DNA of 64,000 nt, from assembly GCA_019415525.1 (NCBI GenBank), contig DXZA01000057.1, forward strand, positions 130,913 to 194,912. Reading direction: 5' to 3'. The notes under the pieces are model-generated. The model worked only from the letters and a program-made list of their open reading frames with translations. It ran no database searches and was not told the DNA's origin. Each line of letters opens with the position of its first letter. Within the stretch, counting starts at the first letter, position 1. The DNA is from Tyzzerella sp. (GTDB lineage: Bacteria > Bacillota > Clostridia > Lachnospirales > Anaerotignaceae). This document shows positions 17,466-26,115 of the stretch, piece after piece. Position numbers and translations under genes: made by a program.

Positions 17466-18105
17466 AAATATTGAAATAATATCTCCTATGGAAATAGAAA
17501 ATAAAAGTTTTGAGATAATAACAAATGAACTGGGAGAAAGAGATTTTCCACCATTATGGGAAAATATTATAAAAAGAGTTATACATACAACTGCTGATTT
17601 TGATTATGCAGATAATTTATATATAAGTGAAAATGCTGTTGAAAGTGGAATTAAAGCCTTAAAAGAAGGCTGTACAATAGTTACAGATACAACAATGGCT
17701 ATGTCAGGAATAAATAAAAGAGTTCTTTCATTATTAGACTGTAATGTTGAATGTTTTATAGCTGATGAAGATGTAAAAAAAGAAGCAAAAGAAAGAGGAA
17801 TAACTCGTTCTGCTGTTGCAGTTGAAAAAGCAGGAAGAGATAAAAATATAAAAATATATGTTGTAGGAAATGCTCCTACTGCACTTATAAGCCTTTATGA
17901 GCTTATAGAAAATGGAGAAATTGAAAAACCTTCTCTTGTTGTGGGAGTTCCTGTTGGCTTTGTAAATGTTGTTGAAAGTAAAGAGCTTTTTGTAAATAGT
18001 GATATTCCTTGTATAATAGCAAGAGGTCGAAAAGGTGGTAGTAATGTTGCTGCTGCTATAATAAATGCAATTCTTTATACTATTTCCGAAAATAGGAGGG
18101 ACTGA
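17458..18105 (+). CDS. cbiC: Cobalt-precorrin-8 methylmutase CbiC
   Basis: Moves the methyl group from C11 to C12 to give cobyrinic acid (cobalt form). The 215-residue protein has the catalytic histidine His43 in RVIHTTADFDY, plus DTTMAMSGI, ITRSAVAVEKAG, VGNAPTALISLYELIENG and VGVPVGFVNVVESKE, all diagnostic. I start at the ATG at 17458, preceded by AAGGAGG and overlapping the cbiA stop; an upstream in-frame start lies inside cbiA without a binding site. The product is the substrate of CbiA, the preceding gene. Confidence 0.95.
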   Translation: MLENIEIISPMEIENKSFEIITNELGERDFPPLWENIIKRVIHTTADFDYADNLYISENAVESGIKALKEGCTIVTDTTMAMSGINKRVLSLLDCNVECFIADEDVKKEAKERGITRSAVAVEKAGRDKNIKIYVVGNAPTALISLYELIENGEIEKPSLVVGVPVGFVNVVESKELFVNSDIPCIIARGRKGGSNVAAAIINAILYTISENRRD

Positions 18106-18107
18106 TA

Positions 18108-19214
18108 TTGTCAAAAGAATTGTATACAGAAATAGCAGGTAAAAAATATAGACTTGGTTATACTACGGGAAGTTGTGCTACAGCTGCTGCAAAAGCAGCT
18201 GTAATGCTTTTTGAAGGAAATAAAAAAGATATTGTTTCTATAAATACACCATATGGAATAGATGTTGATATAGATATAATTTATAGTGAAAAAACTGAAA
18301 ACTATGCTGTATGTGGAGTTATAAAAGATGGTGGAGATGATATTGATGTAACAAGTGGTATGAAAATATTTGCAAAGGTTGAAAAAATATTTGAAGATAC
18401 ATTTGTTACTGGCGGAGAGGGTATAGGTATTGTTACAAAAAAAGGTCTTAAGTGTGATATAGGACAATATGCTATAAACCCTGAACCTTTAAAAATGATT
18501 AAAAAAGCAGTAAAAGAAGTTTCAAATAATAATTATAAAATAACTATATTTGCTCCTGGAGGTATTGAAATAGCTAAAAGAACATTTAATCCACGTCTTG
18601 GCATAGAAGGTGGGATTTCTATTATAGGTACAACAGGTATAGTAACACCTATGTCTGAGGAGGCTTGGAAAGAGTCTTGTTCTTATGAACTTTCTATAAA
18701 AAAAGCAGAGGGTAAAAAAGATATATGCTTTGTTTTTGGAAATTATGGACAGGTTTTCTCTGAAAAATATATTAATATAAAATCTGAAAATATTGTATCT
18801 ATAAGTAATTTTGTAGGATATATGCTTGATACTGCTATGAATATGGGTTTTGAGTCAGTTCTTATTGTTGGACATACAGGAAAGCTTATAAAAGTTGCCG
18901 GAGGTATATTTCATACACATAGTAAGGTTGCTGATGGAAGAATGGAAATACTTTGTACTCTTGCTGCATTGGAAGGTGCAAATATAAATATTATAAAAGA
19001 ACTTTATGAGTGTACTACTACCGATATGGCAGAGAAAGTTTTGTTTGAAAATAATCTTTCTAATGTATGGCAAAAAGCTATTGAAATTGCTCAAGAAAAG
19101 GCGACAGAAAGAGTTTTTAATAAAATGAAAATAGGTTGTGTTATTTTTAATAATAATAATGAAATACTTGGTAAAAGCAGTAATGCTGATGATATTATAT
19201 ATAGATTGAGGTGA
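18108..19214 (+). CDS. cbiD: Cobalt-precorrin-5B C1-methyltransferase CbiD
   Basis: Methylates C1 during anaerobic ring contraction, a step specific to the cobalt-early pathway. The 368-residue protein begins with the family motif YRLGYTTGSCATAAAKAA and carries TPYGIDVDI, VTKKGLKCDIGQYAINP, IIGTTGIVTPMSEEAW and LIVGHTGKLIKVAGGIFHTHS. The start is TTG behind AGGAGGGA, two bases after the cbiC stop. Presence of cbiD with cbiG is what marks this as the anaerobic route. Confidence 0.95.
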   Translation: MSKELYTEIAGKKYRLGYTTGSCATAAAKAAVMLFEGNKKDIVSINTPYGIDVDIDIIYSEKTENYAVCGVIKDGGDDIDVTSGMKIFAKVEKIFEDTFVTGGEGIGIVTKKGLKCDIGQYAINPEPLKMIKKAVKEVSNNNYKITIFAPGGIEIAKRTFNPRLGIEGGISIIGTTGIVTPMSEEAWKESCSYELSIKKAEGKKDICFVFGNYGQVFSEKYINIKSENIVSISNFVGYMLDTAMNMGFESVLIVGHTGKLIKVAGGIFHTHSKVADGRMEILCTLAALEGANINIIKELYECTTTDMAEKVLFENNLSNVWQKAIEIAQEKATERVFNKMKIGCVIFNNNNEILGKSSNADDIIYRLR

Positions 19215-19217
19215 TTT

Positions 19218-20432
19218 ATGAATAAAGTTTATATAATAGGAATGGGAACAGGTGATGAAAGTCTTCTCACTTTTAAAGCTATACAGAAAATAGAAGAATG
19301 CGATGTTATAATAGGTGGAAAACGTCATATAGAAGCCTTCAAAGATAAAGAAAAAATAGAAATTAAAAATAACCTTTCTGATATTGTAAAATACATAAAT
19401 GAAAATAAAGATAGTAAAAAAATTGCAGTTCTCGCAAGTGGAGATGCTTTTATGTATGGCATAGGTTCATATATTGTAAAAAATGTAAAAGATATAGAGT
19501 TTGAAAATATAAGCGGTATTTCGTCAATACAATATATGGCAGGTAAATGTGGTATACCTTGGCAAGATATATATATTGGAAGTGTTCATGGAAGAAATGA
19601 AAATTTCTGTGGTATTGTTTCTAATAATAAAAAAACAGCATTACTTACAGCAACAAATACTTCTGATGTTATAAAAGAACTTTATGAAAAAGGTTTTGAT
19701 GATTTATATATTTATGTTGGAGAAAATCTTTCTTATGAAGATGAAAAAATAACAGAAGGTGCTCTTTCAGATTTAATTGAAAAACAGTTTTCAGAACTTT
19801 CAGTAATGATTATAATTAATAATTCAAAAAAAATATATGATTATACATCAGCAGGAATACCAGATGAAATGTTTGAAAGAGGAAAAGTTCCTATGACAAA
19901 AGAAGAAGTTAGGGCTGTATCAATTTCAAAATTAAAATTAAAATATGATAGTGTTGTTTTTGATATAGGTTCAGGAACTGGTTCTGTTACTGTTGAATGT
20001 GGACTTAATGCAAAATTTGGAATGGTTTATGGATTTGAAAAAAATACAGAAGCGATTGAACTTACAAAATTAAACCTTAAAAAATTTGGAGTACATAATT
20101 CATATGTGTTGGAGGGAGATGCTCTTACAAATATAAAAAATATTGATATAATTCCAACAAGAGTGTTTATTGGTGGTACAGGCGGAGATATGTACGAAAT
20201 ATTAGATGTACTTTATAAAAAATGTGAAAATTTAAAAGTTGTAATAAATTGTATTGCAATAGAAAGTGTTTATGAAGCTATTAAAGGACTTGAAAAATCA
20301 GGTTATGAAAATATTGAATGTGTTTCTGTATCTGTATCAAGAAATAAAAAAGCAGGAAGTAAAAATATGATGATAGCACAGAATAATGTATATATTATAA
20401 GTGGCGAGAAGGGAGATATAAGTGAAAGGTAA
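19218..20432 (+). CDS. cbiET: Fused CbiE-CbiT (precorrin-6B/7 methyltransferase and decarboxylase)
   Basis: Bifunctional protein of 404 residues equivalent to CobL. Residues 1-205 are a tetrapyrrole (SUMT-like) methylase, CbiE, with YIIGMGTGDESLLT, ASGDAFMYGIGSY and AVLASGD. It methylates C5 of cobalt-precorrin-7. Residues 210-400 are the class I SAM methyltransferase CbiT, with PDEMFERGKVPMTKEEVRA, VFDIGSGTGSVTVE and FIGGTGGDMYEIL. It methylates C15 and decarboxylates the acetate side chain of cobalt-precorrin-6B. The fusion is common in Clostridia. ATG lies three bases after the cbiD stop, and its 3' end overlaps cbiL by 11 bases. Confidence 0.94.
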   Translation: MNKVYIIGMGTGDESLLTFKAIQKIEECDVIIGGKRHIEAFKDKEKIEIKNNLSDIVKYINENKDSKKIAVLASGDAFMYGIGSYIVKNVKDIEFENISGISSIQYMAGKCGIPWQDIYIGSVHGRNENFCGIVSNNKKTALLTATNTSDVIKELYEKGFDDLYIYVGENLSYEDEKITEGALSDLIEKQFSELSVMIIINNSKKIYDYTSAGIPDEMFERGKVPMTKEEVRAVSISKLKLKYDSVVFDIGSGTGSVTVECGLNAKFGMVYGFEKNTEAIELTKLNLKKFGVHNSYVLEGDALTNIKNIDIIPTRVFIGGTGGDMYEILDVLYKKCENLKVVINCIAIESVYEAIKGLEKSGYENIECVSVSVSRNKKAGSKNMMIAQNNVYIISGEKGDISER

Positions 20433-21114
20433 ATTTTTTGGAGTTGGAGTTGGTCCTGGTGACCCAGAACTTATAACAGTTAAAGCAATAAATGTACTTA
20501 AAAATTGTGATTGTGTTGTTGTACCAAAAGCAGAAGGTCGTGATAGCACAGTTTTTAAAATAGCAAAAGAATACATAAAAAGTGATTGTGAAATATGTGA
20601 AGTAGCTTTTTCTATGGTTAAAGATAGTGAAAAAAGAAAACAAAGTAGAGAAGAAGCAGCAAAAACAATAGCAGAAATACTTGATAAAGATAAAAAAGTT
20701 GCTTTTATAACACTTGGAGATATTTCTGTATATAGTACTTGTATGTATGTATATAAAATACTTGTTGAAAAAGGTTATGAATGTGAACTTATAGCTGGTG
20801 TCCCTTCATTTTGTGCAGTTGCTTCAAAAGTAGGAGAAAGTCTTGGAGAAGATGGAGAAAGTTTTGGTATAGTTCCTTCTGCTCTTGGAACAGATAAACT
20901 TTCAAAAGCTGTTAAAGATTTTGATACAGTTGTTATTATGAAGTCAGCAAAAAAAATTGAATATGTAAAAGAAATTCTTAAAGAAGAAGGATTTAATAAT
21001 ATAAAAGGTGTTATGAATTGTGGTCTTGAAAATGAGCGTGTTTTTATGAACTTTGATGAAATAGAAGGTGACCTTGGATATTTTACAACACTTATAGCAA
21101 AAAGAGGTGAATAA
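20422..21114 (+). CDS. cbiL: Cobalt-precorrin-2 C20-methyltransferase CbiL
   Basis: First SAM-dependent methylation of the cobalt-early pathway, at C20 of cobalt-sirohydrochlorin. The 230-residue methylase contains GVGVGPGDPELITVKAI, CVVVPKAEGRDST, FITLGDISVYSTCMYVY and IAGVPSFCAVASKVG, the CbiL/CobI pattern. The start is GTG at 20422 inside the end of cbiET, with AAGGGAGA upstream. It acts earliest among the genes present, and the cobalt chelatase that would supply its substrate is not in the window. Confidence 0.93.
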   Translation: MKGKFFGVGVGPGDPELITVKAINVLKNCDCVVVPKAEGRDSTVFKIAKEYIKSDCEICEVAFSMVKDSEKRKQSREEAAKTIAEILDKDKKVAFITLGDISVYSTCMYVYKILVEKGYECELIAGVPSFCAVASKVGESLGEDGESFGIVPSALGTDKLSKAVKDFDTVVIMKSAKKIEYVKEILKEEGFNNIKGVMNCGLENERVFMNFDEIEGDLGYFTTLIAKRGE

Positions 21115-21117
21115 TAA

Positions 21118-21861
21118 ATGGTTTATATAGTTGGTGCAGGCTCAGGAGATGTAGAACTTATAACTGTAAAAGGACTTAAAAGAGTTAAAGAGGCAGATAT
21201 AATTATATATGCAGGTTCTCTTGTTAATCCTGAAATTTTAAAAGAAGCAAAAGAAAATTGTGAAATACATAATAGTGCATATATGAACCTTGAAGAAGTA
21301 ATTGATGTTATTAAAAAAGGTCATAATGAAGGTAAAAATATAGTTAGATTACATACAGGCGACCCTTCAATATATGGTGCAATACGTGAACAAATGGATA
21401 TTTTAAGAGAAAATAATATTCCTTTTGAAAATATACCAGGGGTAAGTTCATTTTGTGGTGCTGCCGCTGCCCTTCAAGCAGAATATACACTTCCGGCAGT
21501 TTCTCAAACTGTAATACTTACAAGAATGGAAGGAAGAACTGCTGTACCTGAAAAAGAAAGTATTGAGAGCCTTTCAAAACATAATGCTACAATGATTATA
21601 TTTTTAAGTGTGGGAATGATAGATGAGCTTGTAAAAAGACTTATGGAAGGATATTCAGAAAATACACCGGCAGCAGTTGTGTATAAAGCAACTTGGAAAG
21701 ATGAAAAAATTGTGAGAGGGACACTTTCTGATATAGCTTTCAAAACAAAGGAAGCAGGTATAAACAAAACTGCTCTTGTTATAGTTGGTAACTGTCTTGG
21801 TGATGATTATGAGCTTTCAAAATTGTATGATAAAAACTTTAAAACAGAATTTAGAAAGTAA
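21118..21861 (+). CDS. cbiF: Cobalt-precorrin-4 C11-methyltransferase CbiF
   Basis: SAM-dependent methylation of C11. The 247-residue methylase shows VYIVGAGSGDVELITVKG, IYAGSLVNPEIL, VRLHTGDPSIYGAI and IPGVSSFCGAAAALQAEYT, which separate CbiF/CobM from CbiH and CbiL. ATG is three bases after the cbiL stop and follows a weak binding site (AGAGGTGA). The product feeds CbiG, the next gene. No cbiH, which would act just before it, was found nearby. Confidence 0.94.
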   Translation: MVYIVGAGSGDVELITVKGLKRVKEADIIIYAGSLVNPEILKEAKENCEIHNSAYMNLEEVIDVIKKGHNEGKNIVRLHTGDPSIYGAIREQMDILRENNIPFENIPGVSSFCGAAAALQAEYTLPAVSQTVILTRMEGRTAVPEKESIESLSKHNATMIIFLSVGMIDELVKRLMEGYSENTPAAVVYKATWKDEKIVRGTLSDIAFKTKEAGINKTALVIVGNCLGDDYELSKLYDKNFKTEFRK

Positions 21862-21862
21862 T

Positions 21863-22834
21863 ATGAAAACAGCGGTTTTTTATATTACAGAACAAGGGAA
21901 AAAAACAGCATTTAAAATTTATGAAAATATTAATTGTGATGTTTTTGATAAATATGAACTTAAAAATATAGATAAATATTTTTATGAATATGACAATATT
22001 GTTTTTATAATGGCGACAGGGATAGTTGTAAGAAAAATTGCAAATCTTATAAAGAGTAAAAAAACAGACCCTGCCGTTATTGTATGTGATGAAAAAGGTA
22101 ATTTTGCAATAAGTTTACTTTCCGGTCATATAGGTGGTGCAAATGAATTTGCAAAAAAAATAGCTGATATAATGGGGGCTATACCTGTTATTACAACATC
22201 AACAGATGTAAATGATAAAATCGCTTTTGATATATTTGCAAAGAAAAATGAACTTGTTATTAAAAATATTGAAAATATGAAATATGTTAGTGGTGATATT
22301 GTAAATAATATTAATGTTGGATTATTTTCAGATATTGAATTAAAGGGTGAAATTCCAAGCTATATATTAAAAAATATAAAGTGTAATAGCAATGTTTTTA
22401 TTACACCATATAAAAAAGATATATCAAATAGAGATGTTATACTTGTACCTAAAAAATATATCATTGGAATAGGCTGTAAAAAAAATACACTATTTGAAAA
22501 TATAAAAGAGGCTGTTTATGACTTTTTAGGAAATATTGATATTTTATCTATAAAAGCTTTTGTTTCAATAGACCTTAAAAATAATGAAAAAGGTATAGTT
22601 GATTTTTGTAGATTATCAGATATAGATTTTATAACATATACAGCAGAGGAGCTTTTAAATGTAAAAGGTAATTTTACAGAGTCAGAGTTTGTAAAGAAAA
22701 CAACAGGGGTTTCAAATGTATGTGAAAGAAGTATAAAATGTTATGATAAAAATGCTGATATTATTATAAATAAAACTGTGTATAAAGGTATTACACTTGC
22801 TTTGGGAGAAATAAAGACATATTGTGAGTTTTAA
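21863..22834 (+). CDS. cbiG: Cobalt-precorrin-5A hydrolase CbiG
   Basis: Opens the delta-lactone of cobalt-precorrin-5A with loss of acetaldehyde, specific to the anaerobic pathway. The 323-residue protein has the N-terminal CbiG motif IVFIMATGIVVRKIAN, the central AISLLSGHIGGANEFAKKIAD and TSTDVN. The C-terminal domain carries IIGIGCKKNT and TGVSNVCERS. I start at the ATG at 21863, one base after the cbiF stop; an earlier in-frame ATG lies inside cbiF. It is not fused to CbiH. It is the last cobalamin gene of the run. Confidence 0.93.
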   Translation: MKTAVFYITEQGKKTAFKIYENINCDVFDKYELKNIDKYFYEYDNIVFIMATGIVVRKIANLIKSKKTDPAVIVCDEKGNFAISLLSGHIGGANEFAKKIADIMGAIPVITTSTDVNDKIAFDIFAKKNELVIKNIENMKYVSGDIVNNINVGLFSDIELKGEIPSYILKNIKCNSNVFITPYKKDISNRDVILVPKKYIIGIGCKKNTLFENIKEAVYDFLGNIDILSIKAFVSIDLKNNEKGIVDFCRLSDIDFITYTAEELLNVKGNFTESEFVKKTTGVSNVCERSIKCYDKNADIIINKTVYKGITLALGEIKTYCEF

Positions 22835-22845
22835 AAGGAGTAATA

Positions 22846-23538
22846 ATGGAATACAAAAATATTGTAAAAGGAATATTTAAAAATCGTCCAAATAGATTTA
22901 TTGCAAATGTTATTATAAATGGTAAAGAAGAAACAGTACATGTTAAAAACACAGGAAGGTGTAAAGAACTTCTTATCGATGGGGTTACTGTTATACTTGA
23001 AGAAAGCAATAATACTAACAGAAAAACAAGATATTCACTTATATCCGTATATAAAGGAGAAAAACTTATAAATATGGATTCCCAAGCTCCAAATTCAGTT
23101 TTTGCAGAAGCTATTGTTGATGGCAAAATAGAAGAAATAGGTTCTGTTGATTTTCTAAAGAGAGAAGTAAAATATAATAATTCAAGATTTGATATATATT
23201 ATGAAAAGAATAATAAAAAAGGTTTTATTGAAGTTAAAGGAGTAACTCTTGAAGAAAATGGAGTTGTAATGTTTCCAGATGCACCTACTGAAAGAGGTAC
23301 AAAACATATATTGGAACTTATTGAGGCTAAAAAAGAAGGATATGAGGCTGGTATAGCTTTTGTTGTACAGATGAAAGATGTTAAATATTTTACACCAAAT
23401 AAAGAAAGAGATGAAAAGTTTTATGATGCACTTTATAAAGCCTATAAAGAAGGTGTAAATATATATTTGTATGATTGTATAGTTACTGAAAATTCTATAA
23501 CATTGGACAAAAAAGTAATTGGTGGTGTTATATTTTAA
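22846..23538 (+). CDS. sfsA: SfsA family protein
   Basis: The 230-residue DNA/RNA-binding-fold protein was first described as a sugar fermentation stimulation factor; its molecular role is unsettled. The domain order is an N-terminal OB-like part (IVKGIFKNRPNRFIANV, HVKNTGRCKELLI) and a restriction-nuclease-like C-terminal part with FIEVKGVTLEENGVVMFPDAPTERG in pieces, where the Glu and Lys of EVKG are nuclease-like. It sits 11 bases after cbiG behind AAAGGAG, so it is probably co-transcribed with the cobalamin genes, which looks incidental. An A+T-only hairpin follows. Confidence 0.92.
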   Translation: MEYKNIVKGIFKNRPNRFIANVIINGKEETVHVKNTGRCKELLIDGVTVILEESNNTNRKTRYSLISVYKGEKLINMDSQAPNSVFAEAIVDGKIEEIGSVDFLKREVKYNNSRFDIYYEKNNKKGFIEVKGVTLEENGVVMFPDAPTERGTKHILELIEAKKEGYEAGIAFVVQMKDVKYFTPNKERDEKFYDALYKAYKEGVNIYLYDCIVTENSITLDKKVIGGVIF

Positions 23539-23545
23539 TTATACT

Positions 23546-23575
23546 TTAAATATATTATAACAATAATATATTTAA
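23546..23575 (+). terminator. A+T-only hairpin between sfsA and the DD-carboxypeptidase gene
   Basis: A perfect 13-bp stem (23546-23558 with 23563-23575) surrounds an AACA loop and contains no G or C. It is followed by GGGGTTTTTG. The right arm touches the ribosome binding site AAGGGG (23574-23579) of the next gene, so it may act as a weak terminator or affect translation of that gene. Confidence 0.5.
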
Positions 23576-23587
23576 GGGGTTTTTGAT

Positions 23588-24760
23588 TTGAGTAGTATAT
23601 TTAAAAGAATAATAACCTGTGTTATTACAACTGTTTTAATTATTACAAGTATTATACCTATTTATGCAGAAGAAGAAAGTGCAGATATGGGACTTGTATC
23701 AAAAAGTTATGTTCTTATGGAAGAAACAACAGGTGAAGTACTTCTTGAAAATAATGGACATGAAAAACTTCCACCTGCTAGTGTTACAAAGGTAATGACA
23801 TTACTTTTAATATTTGAAGCATTGGAAAGTGGAAAAATTAAATATGATGATACAGTAACAGTAAGTGCTCATGCTGCAAGTATGGGAGGAAGTCAAGTTT
23901 TTCTTGAAGAGGGTGAAACTCAAACTGTAAAAGATATGATTAAATGTATATCAATAGCATCTGCAAATGATGCTTCTGTTGCTATGGCAGAGTTTATTGG
24001 AGGAAGTGAAGAAGGCTTTGTAAAAATGATGAATGAAAGAGCAAAGGAATTAGGTATGAATGATACTAATTTTATAAATGCCTGTGGACTTGATGCAGAT
24101 GGCCATGTAACATCAGCCTATGACATAGCTTTAATGTCACAACAACTTATAAGTAATCACCCTGAAATAAAAGAGTATACAACAACTTGGCAAGATACAA
24201 TAGTACATAAAACTAAAAAAGGTGAAACAGAGTTTGGTCTTACAAATACAAATAAGCTTATAAAACAATATGATAAGGCAACAGGACTTAAAACAGGTAG
24301 TACAGGTAACGCTTTATATTGTCTTTCAGGTACTGCTGAAAATGAAAATATAAAACTTATAGCAGTTGTAATGGCTGCCCCTGACCCAACAACAAGATTT
24401 AATGAAGTTGTTAAACTTTTTGAATATGGTTTTGCTAATTACAGTATTGAAAATGTAGGTAAAAAAGGTGATGTTGTTGCTGAAATTCCTATATATAAAG
24501 GTAGTGAAAGCACAGTTACAGGAAAAACTTCAGAAGATATAAATGTACTTGTTAAAAAGGGAAATGAGTCACAAATAGAAACAAAAACAGAAATATTACC
24601 ATCACTTATAGCACCTGTTAATGAAGGAGACAAAATAGGTGAGGTTATATATATGTCTGATGGTGTTGAAAAGGCAAGATGTGATATATTGGCAGCAAAT
24701 TCTGTTGATAAAATAAATATAGGTCAAATGATGAAGAGATTACTATCATTATGGTGTTAA
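23588..24760 (+). CDS. D-alanyl-D-alanine carboxypeptidase (DacF-like, first copy)
   Basis: Penicillin-binding protein of the PBP5/6 (S11) type that trims the terminal D-Ala of peptidoglycan stem peptides outside the cytoplasmic membrane. A signal peptide spans residues 1-27 (hydrophobic core VITTVLIITSIIPIYA). Catalytic motifs are SxxK at Ser65-Lys68 (ASVTK), SAN at 125-127 and KTG at 235-237. A C-terminal beta-rich PBP5-type domain follows, with an amphipathic end (QMMKRLLSLW) suited to membrane anchoring. The 390-residue length is normal. The start is TTG behind AAGGGG. It converges on spoIVB across a shared terminator; a paralogue lies beyond spoIVB. Confidence 0.93.
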   Translation: MSSIFKRIITCVITTVLIITSIIPIYAEEESADMGLVSKSYVLMEETTGEVLLENNGHEKLPPASVTKVMTLLLIFEALESGKIKYDDTVTVSAHAASMGGSQVFLEEGETQTVKDMIKCISIASANDASVAMAEFIGGSEEGFVKMMNERAKELGMNDTNFINACGLDADGHVTSAYDIALMSQQLISNHPEIKEYTTTWQDTIVHKTKKGETEFGLTNTNKLIKQYDKATGLKTGSTGNALYCLSGTAENENIKLIAVVMAAPDPTTRFNEVVKLFEYGFANYSIENVGKKGDVVAEIPIYKGSESTVTGKTSEDINVLVKKGNESQIETKTEILPSLIAPVNEGDKIGEVIYMSDGVEKARCDILAANSVDKINIGQMMKRLLSLWC

Positions 24761-24761
24761 T

Positions 24762-24795
24762 AAAAAAAGTGTGAAGATATCTTCACACTTTTTTT
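24762..24795. terminator. Bidirectional terminator between dac and spoIVB
   Basis: A perfect 20-nt palindrome (24769-24788, arm GTGTGAAG) is flanked by seven A on the left and seven T on the right. It can terminate both converging transcripts and touches the spoIVB stop codon. Confidence 0.92.
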
Positions 24796-26041
24796 AAAGC
24801 ATATTTTCAATAAATATTCCATAGCCTTTTGTAGGGGCGTTTACAAATACATGTGTAACAGCACCAATTATATGATTATCTTGTATAATAGGACTTCCAC
24901 TCATTCCTTGTACAATACCACCTGTTTCTTTTAAAAGGTTTTCATCTGTAATTTTTATAATCATACATTTAGAAGGGTTGGAAGGGGTTGTATCAATATT
25001 TTCTATTGATATTTCATATTTTTCAACTTTATTTCCAGAAATATTAGAAAGTATATATGCTTTTCCTTGTTTTATATTTTCTTTTGTTGCTATTGGCAAT
25101 GGTTCTTGTTCTGCAAAATCTACATTTTCACTATATATTTTGCCGTATAAACCACACTCTGTATTTTGGTATATTTCACCTATTATTTTATTATCATCTG
25201 TTTCGCCAGTAAGTTCTCCAGGGATACCTTTTTCACCTTTTTTAATACCTGAGATAGTAGTTTCTGTTATTTTACCATCTTTTATTGAAAGAAGACTATT
25301 TGTATCAATATCATAAACTCCATGACCTAAAGCACCAAAACCTTGTGTTTGTGGATTATAGTATGTTAGAGTTCCAATACCTTGTGTACAATCTCTTACC
25401 CAAGCACCTATTTTTTGTTTGCCATCTTCTGTGGATAAAACAGGAGTAAGAGTTTCTTGTAATTTTTCTCCATTTCTTACTATACTAATATCAAGAGCAC
25501 CTGTTGAATTTTCTACAATTTCTATAAGTTCCTCTTTTTCAGATATTTTTTGTCCATTTATATGTGTTATTAAATCACCTGTTTTCAATACTCCTTTTGA
25601 AGGTTGGCAAACCTCATTTGTATCTTTATTTACATATCCTGTTCCAAGAACAAGTATACCATCTGTATCAACAGTAACTCCTACAGCTTTTCCTACAGGA
25701 ACAAGTTTTATTTCAGGTGAGACATTTACGCTTACACTTTTTACAGGGACACCAAGAACAGACATATCTATTTTAGCTGTTCCAGATTGTATAGGGTTTA
25801 TTTCTATTGTACCAAAATCTGCTTCTATATTTTCTGAAACTGTATTTTCAGATATGTTTAGAACATTTACACTTTCTTCATCAATACTTGCATTTGCAAT
25901 ACCTACAAATAAATTTGTTGTTTGTCCTTCTATAAGTTTTATATTTGATGGAATTGAAAAATATATAAGGGCAAATGATATAATAGCTGTAATAAGTAAT
26001 GATAAAGATAGTTTTTTAATAAATTTATTTTTTACTACCAT
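24794..26041 (-). CDS. spoIVB: SpoIVB serine peptidase
   Basis: Sporulation signalling protease of family S55, secreted from the forespore into the intermembrane space. There it triggers SpoIVFB-dependent pro-sigma-K processing in Bacillus. The 415-residue protein has an N-terminal membrane anchor (residues 10-30) and a PDZ domain (about 115-200, with GVLKTGDLITHINGQ). The peptidase domain has a likely triad His240 (GALGHGVYD), Asp366 (IKITDEN) and Ser381 (GMSGSPI). The ATG follows GGAGTG. It is the last gene of the minus-strand run and is adjacent neither to the canonical spo0A nor directly to the second one, unlike the usual spoIVB-spo0A pair. Confidence 0.95.
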   Translation of the reverse strand: MVVKNKFIKKLSLSLLITAIISFALIYFSIPSNIKLIEGQTTNLFVGIANASIDEESVNVLNISENTVSENIEADFGTIEINPIQSGTAKIDMSVLGVPVKSVSVNVSPEIKLVPVGKAVGVTVDTDGILVLGTGYVNKDTNEVCQPSKGVLKTGDLITHINGQKISEKEELIEIVENSTGALDISIVRNGEKLQETLTPVLSTEDGKQKIGAWVRDCTQGIGTLTYYNPQTQGFGALGHGVYDIDTNSLLSIKDGKITETTISGIKKGEKGIPGELTGETDDNKIIGEIYQNTECGLYGKIYSENVDFAEQEPLPIATKENIKQGKAYILSNISGNKVEKYEISIENIDTTPSNPSKCMIIKITDENLLKETGGIVQGMSGSPIIQDNHIIGAVTHVFVNAPTKGYGIFIENML

Positions 26042-26115
26042 ATATTTTCACTCCATTACATTTTTATTTTCATATATAAGTTGCCCTTATAACAAAACCT
26101 TATACAGTAAAATAA

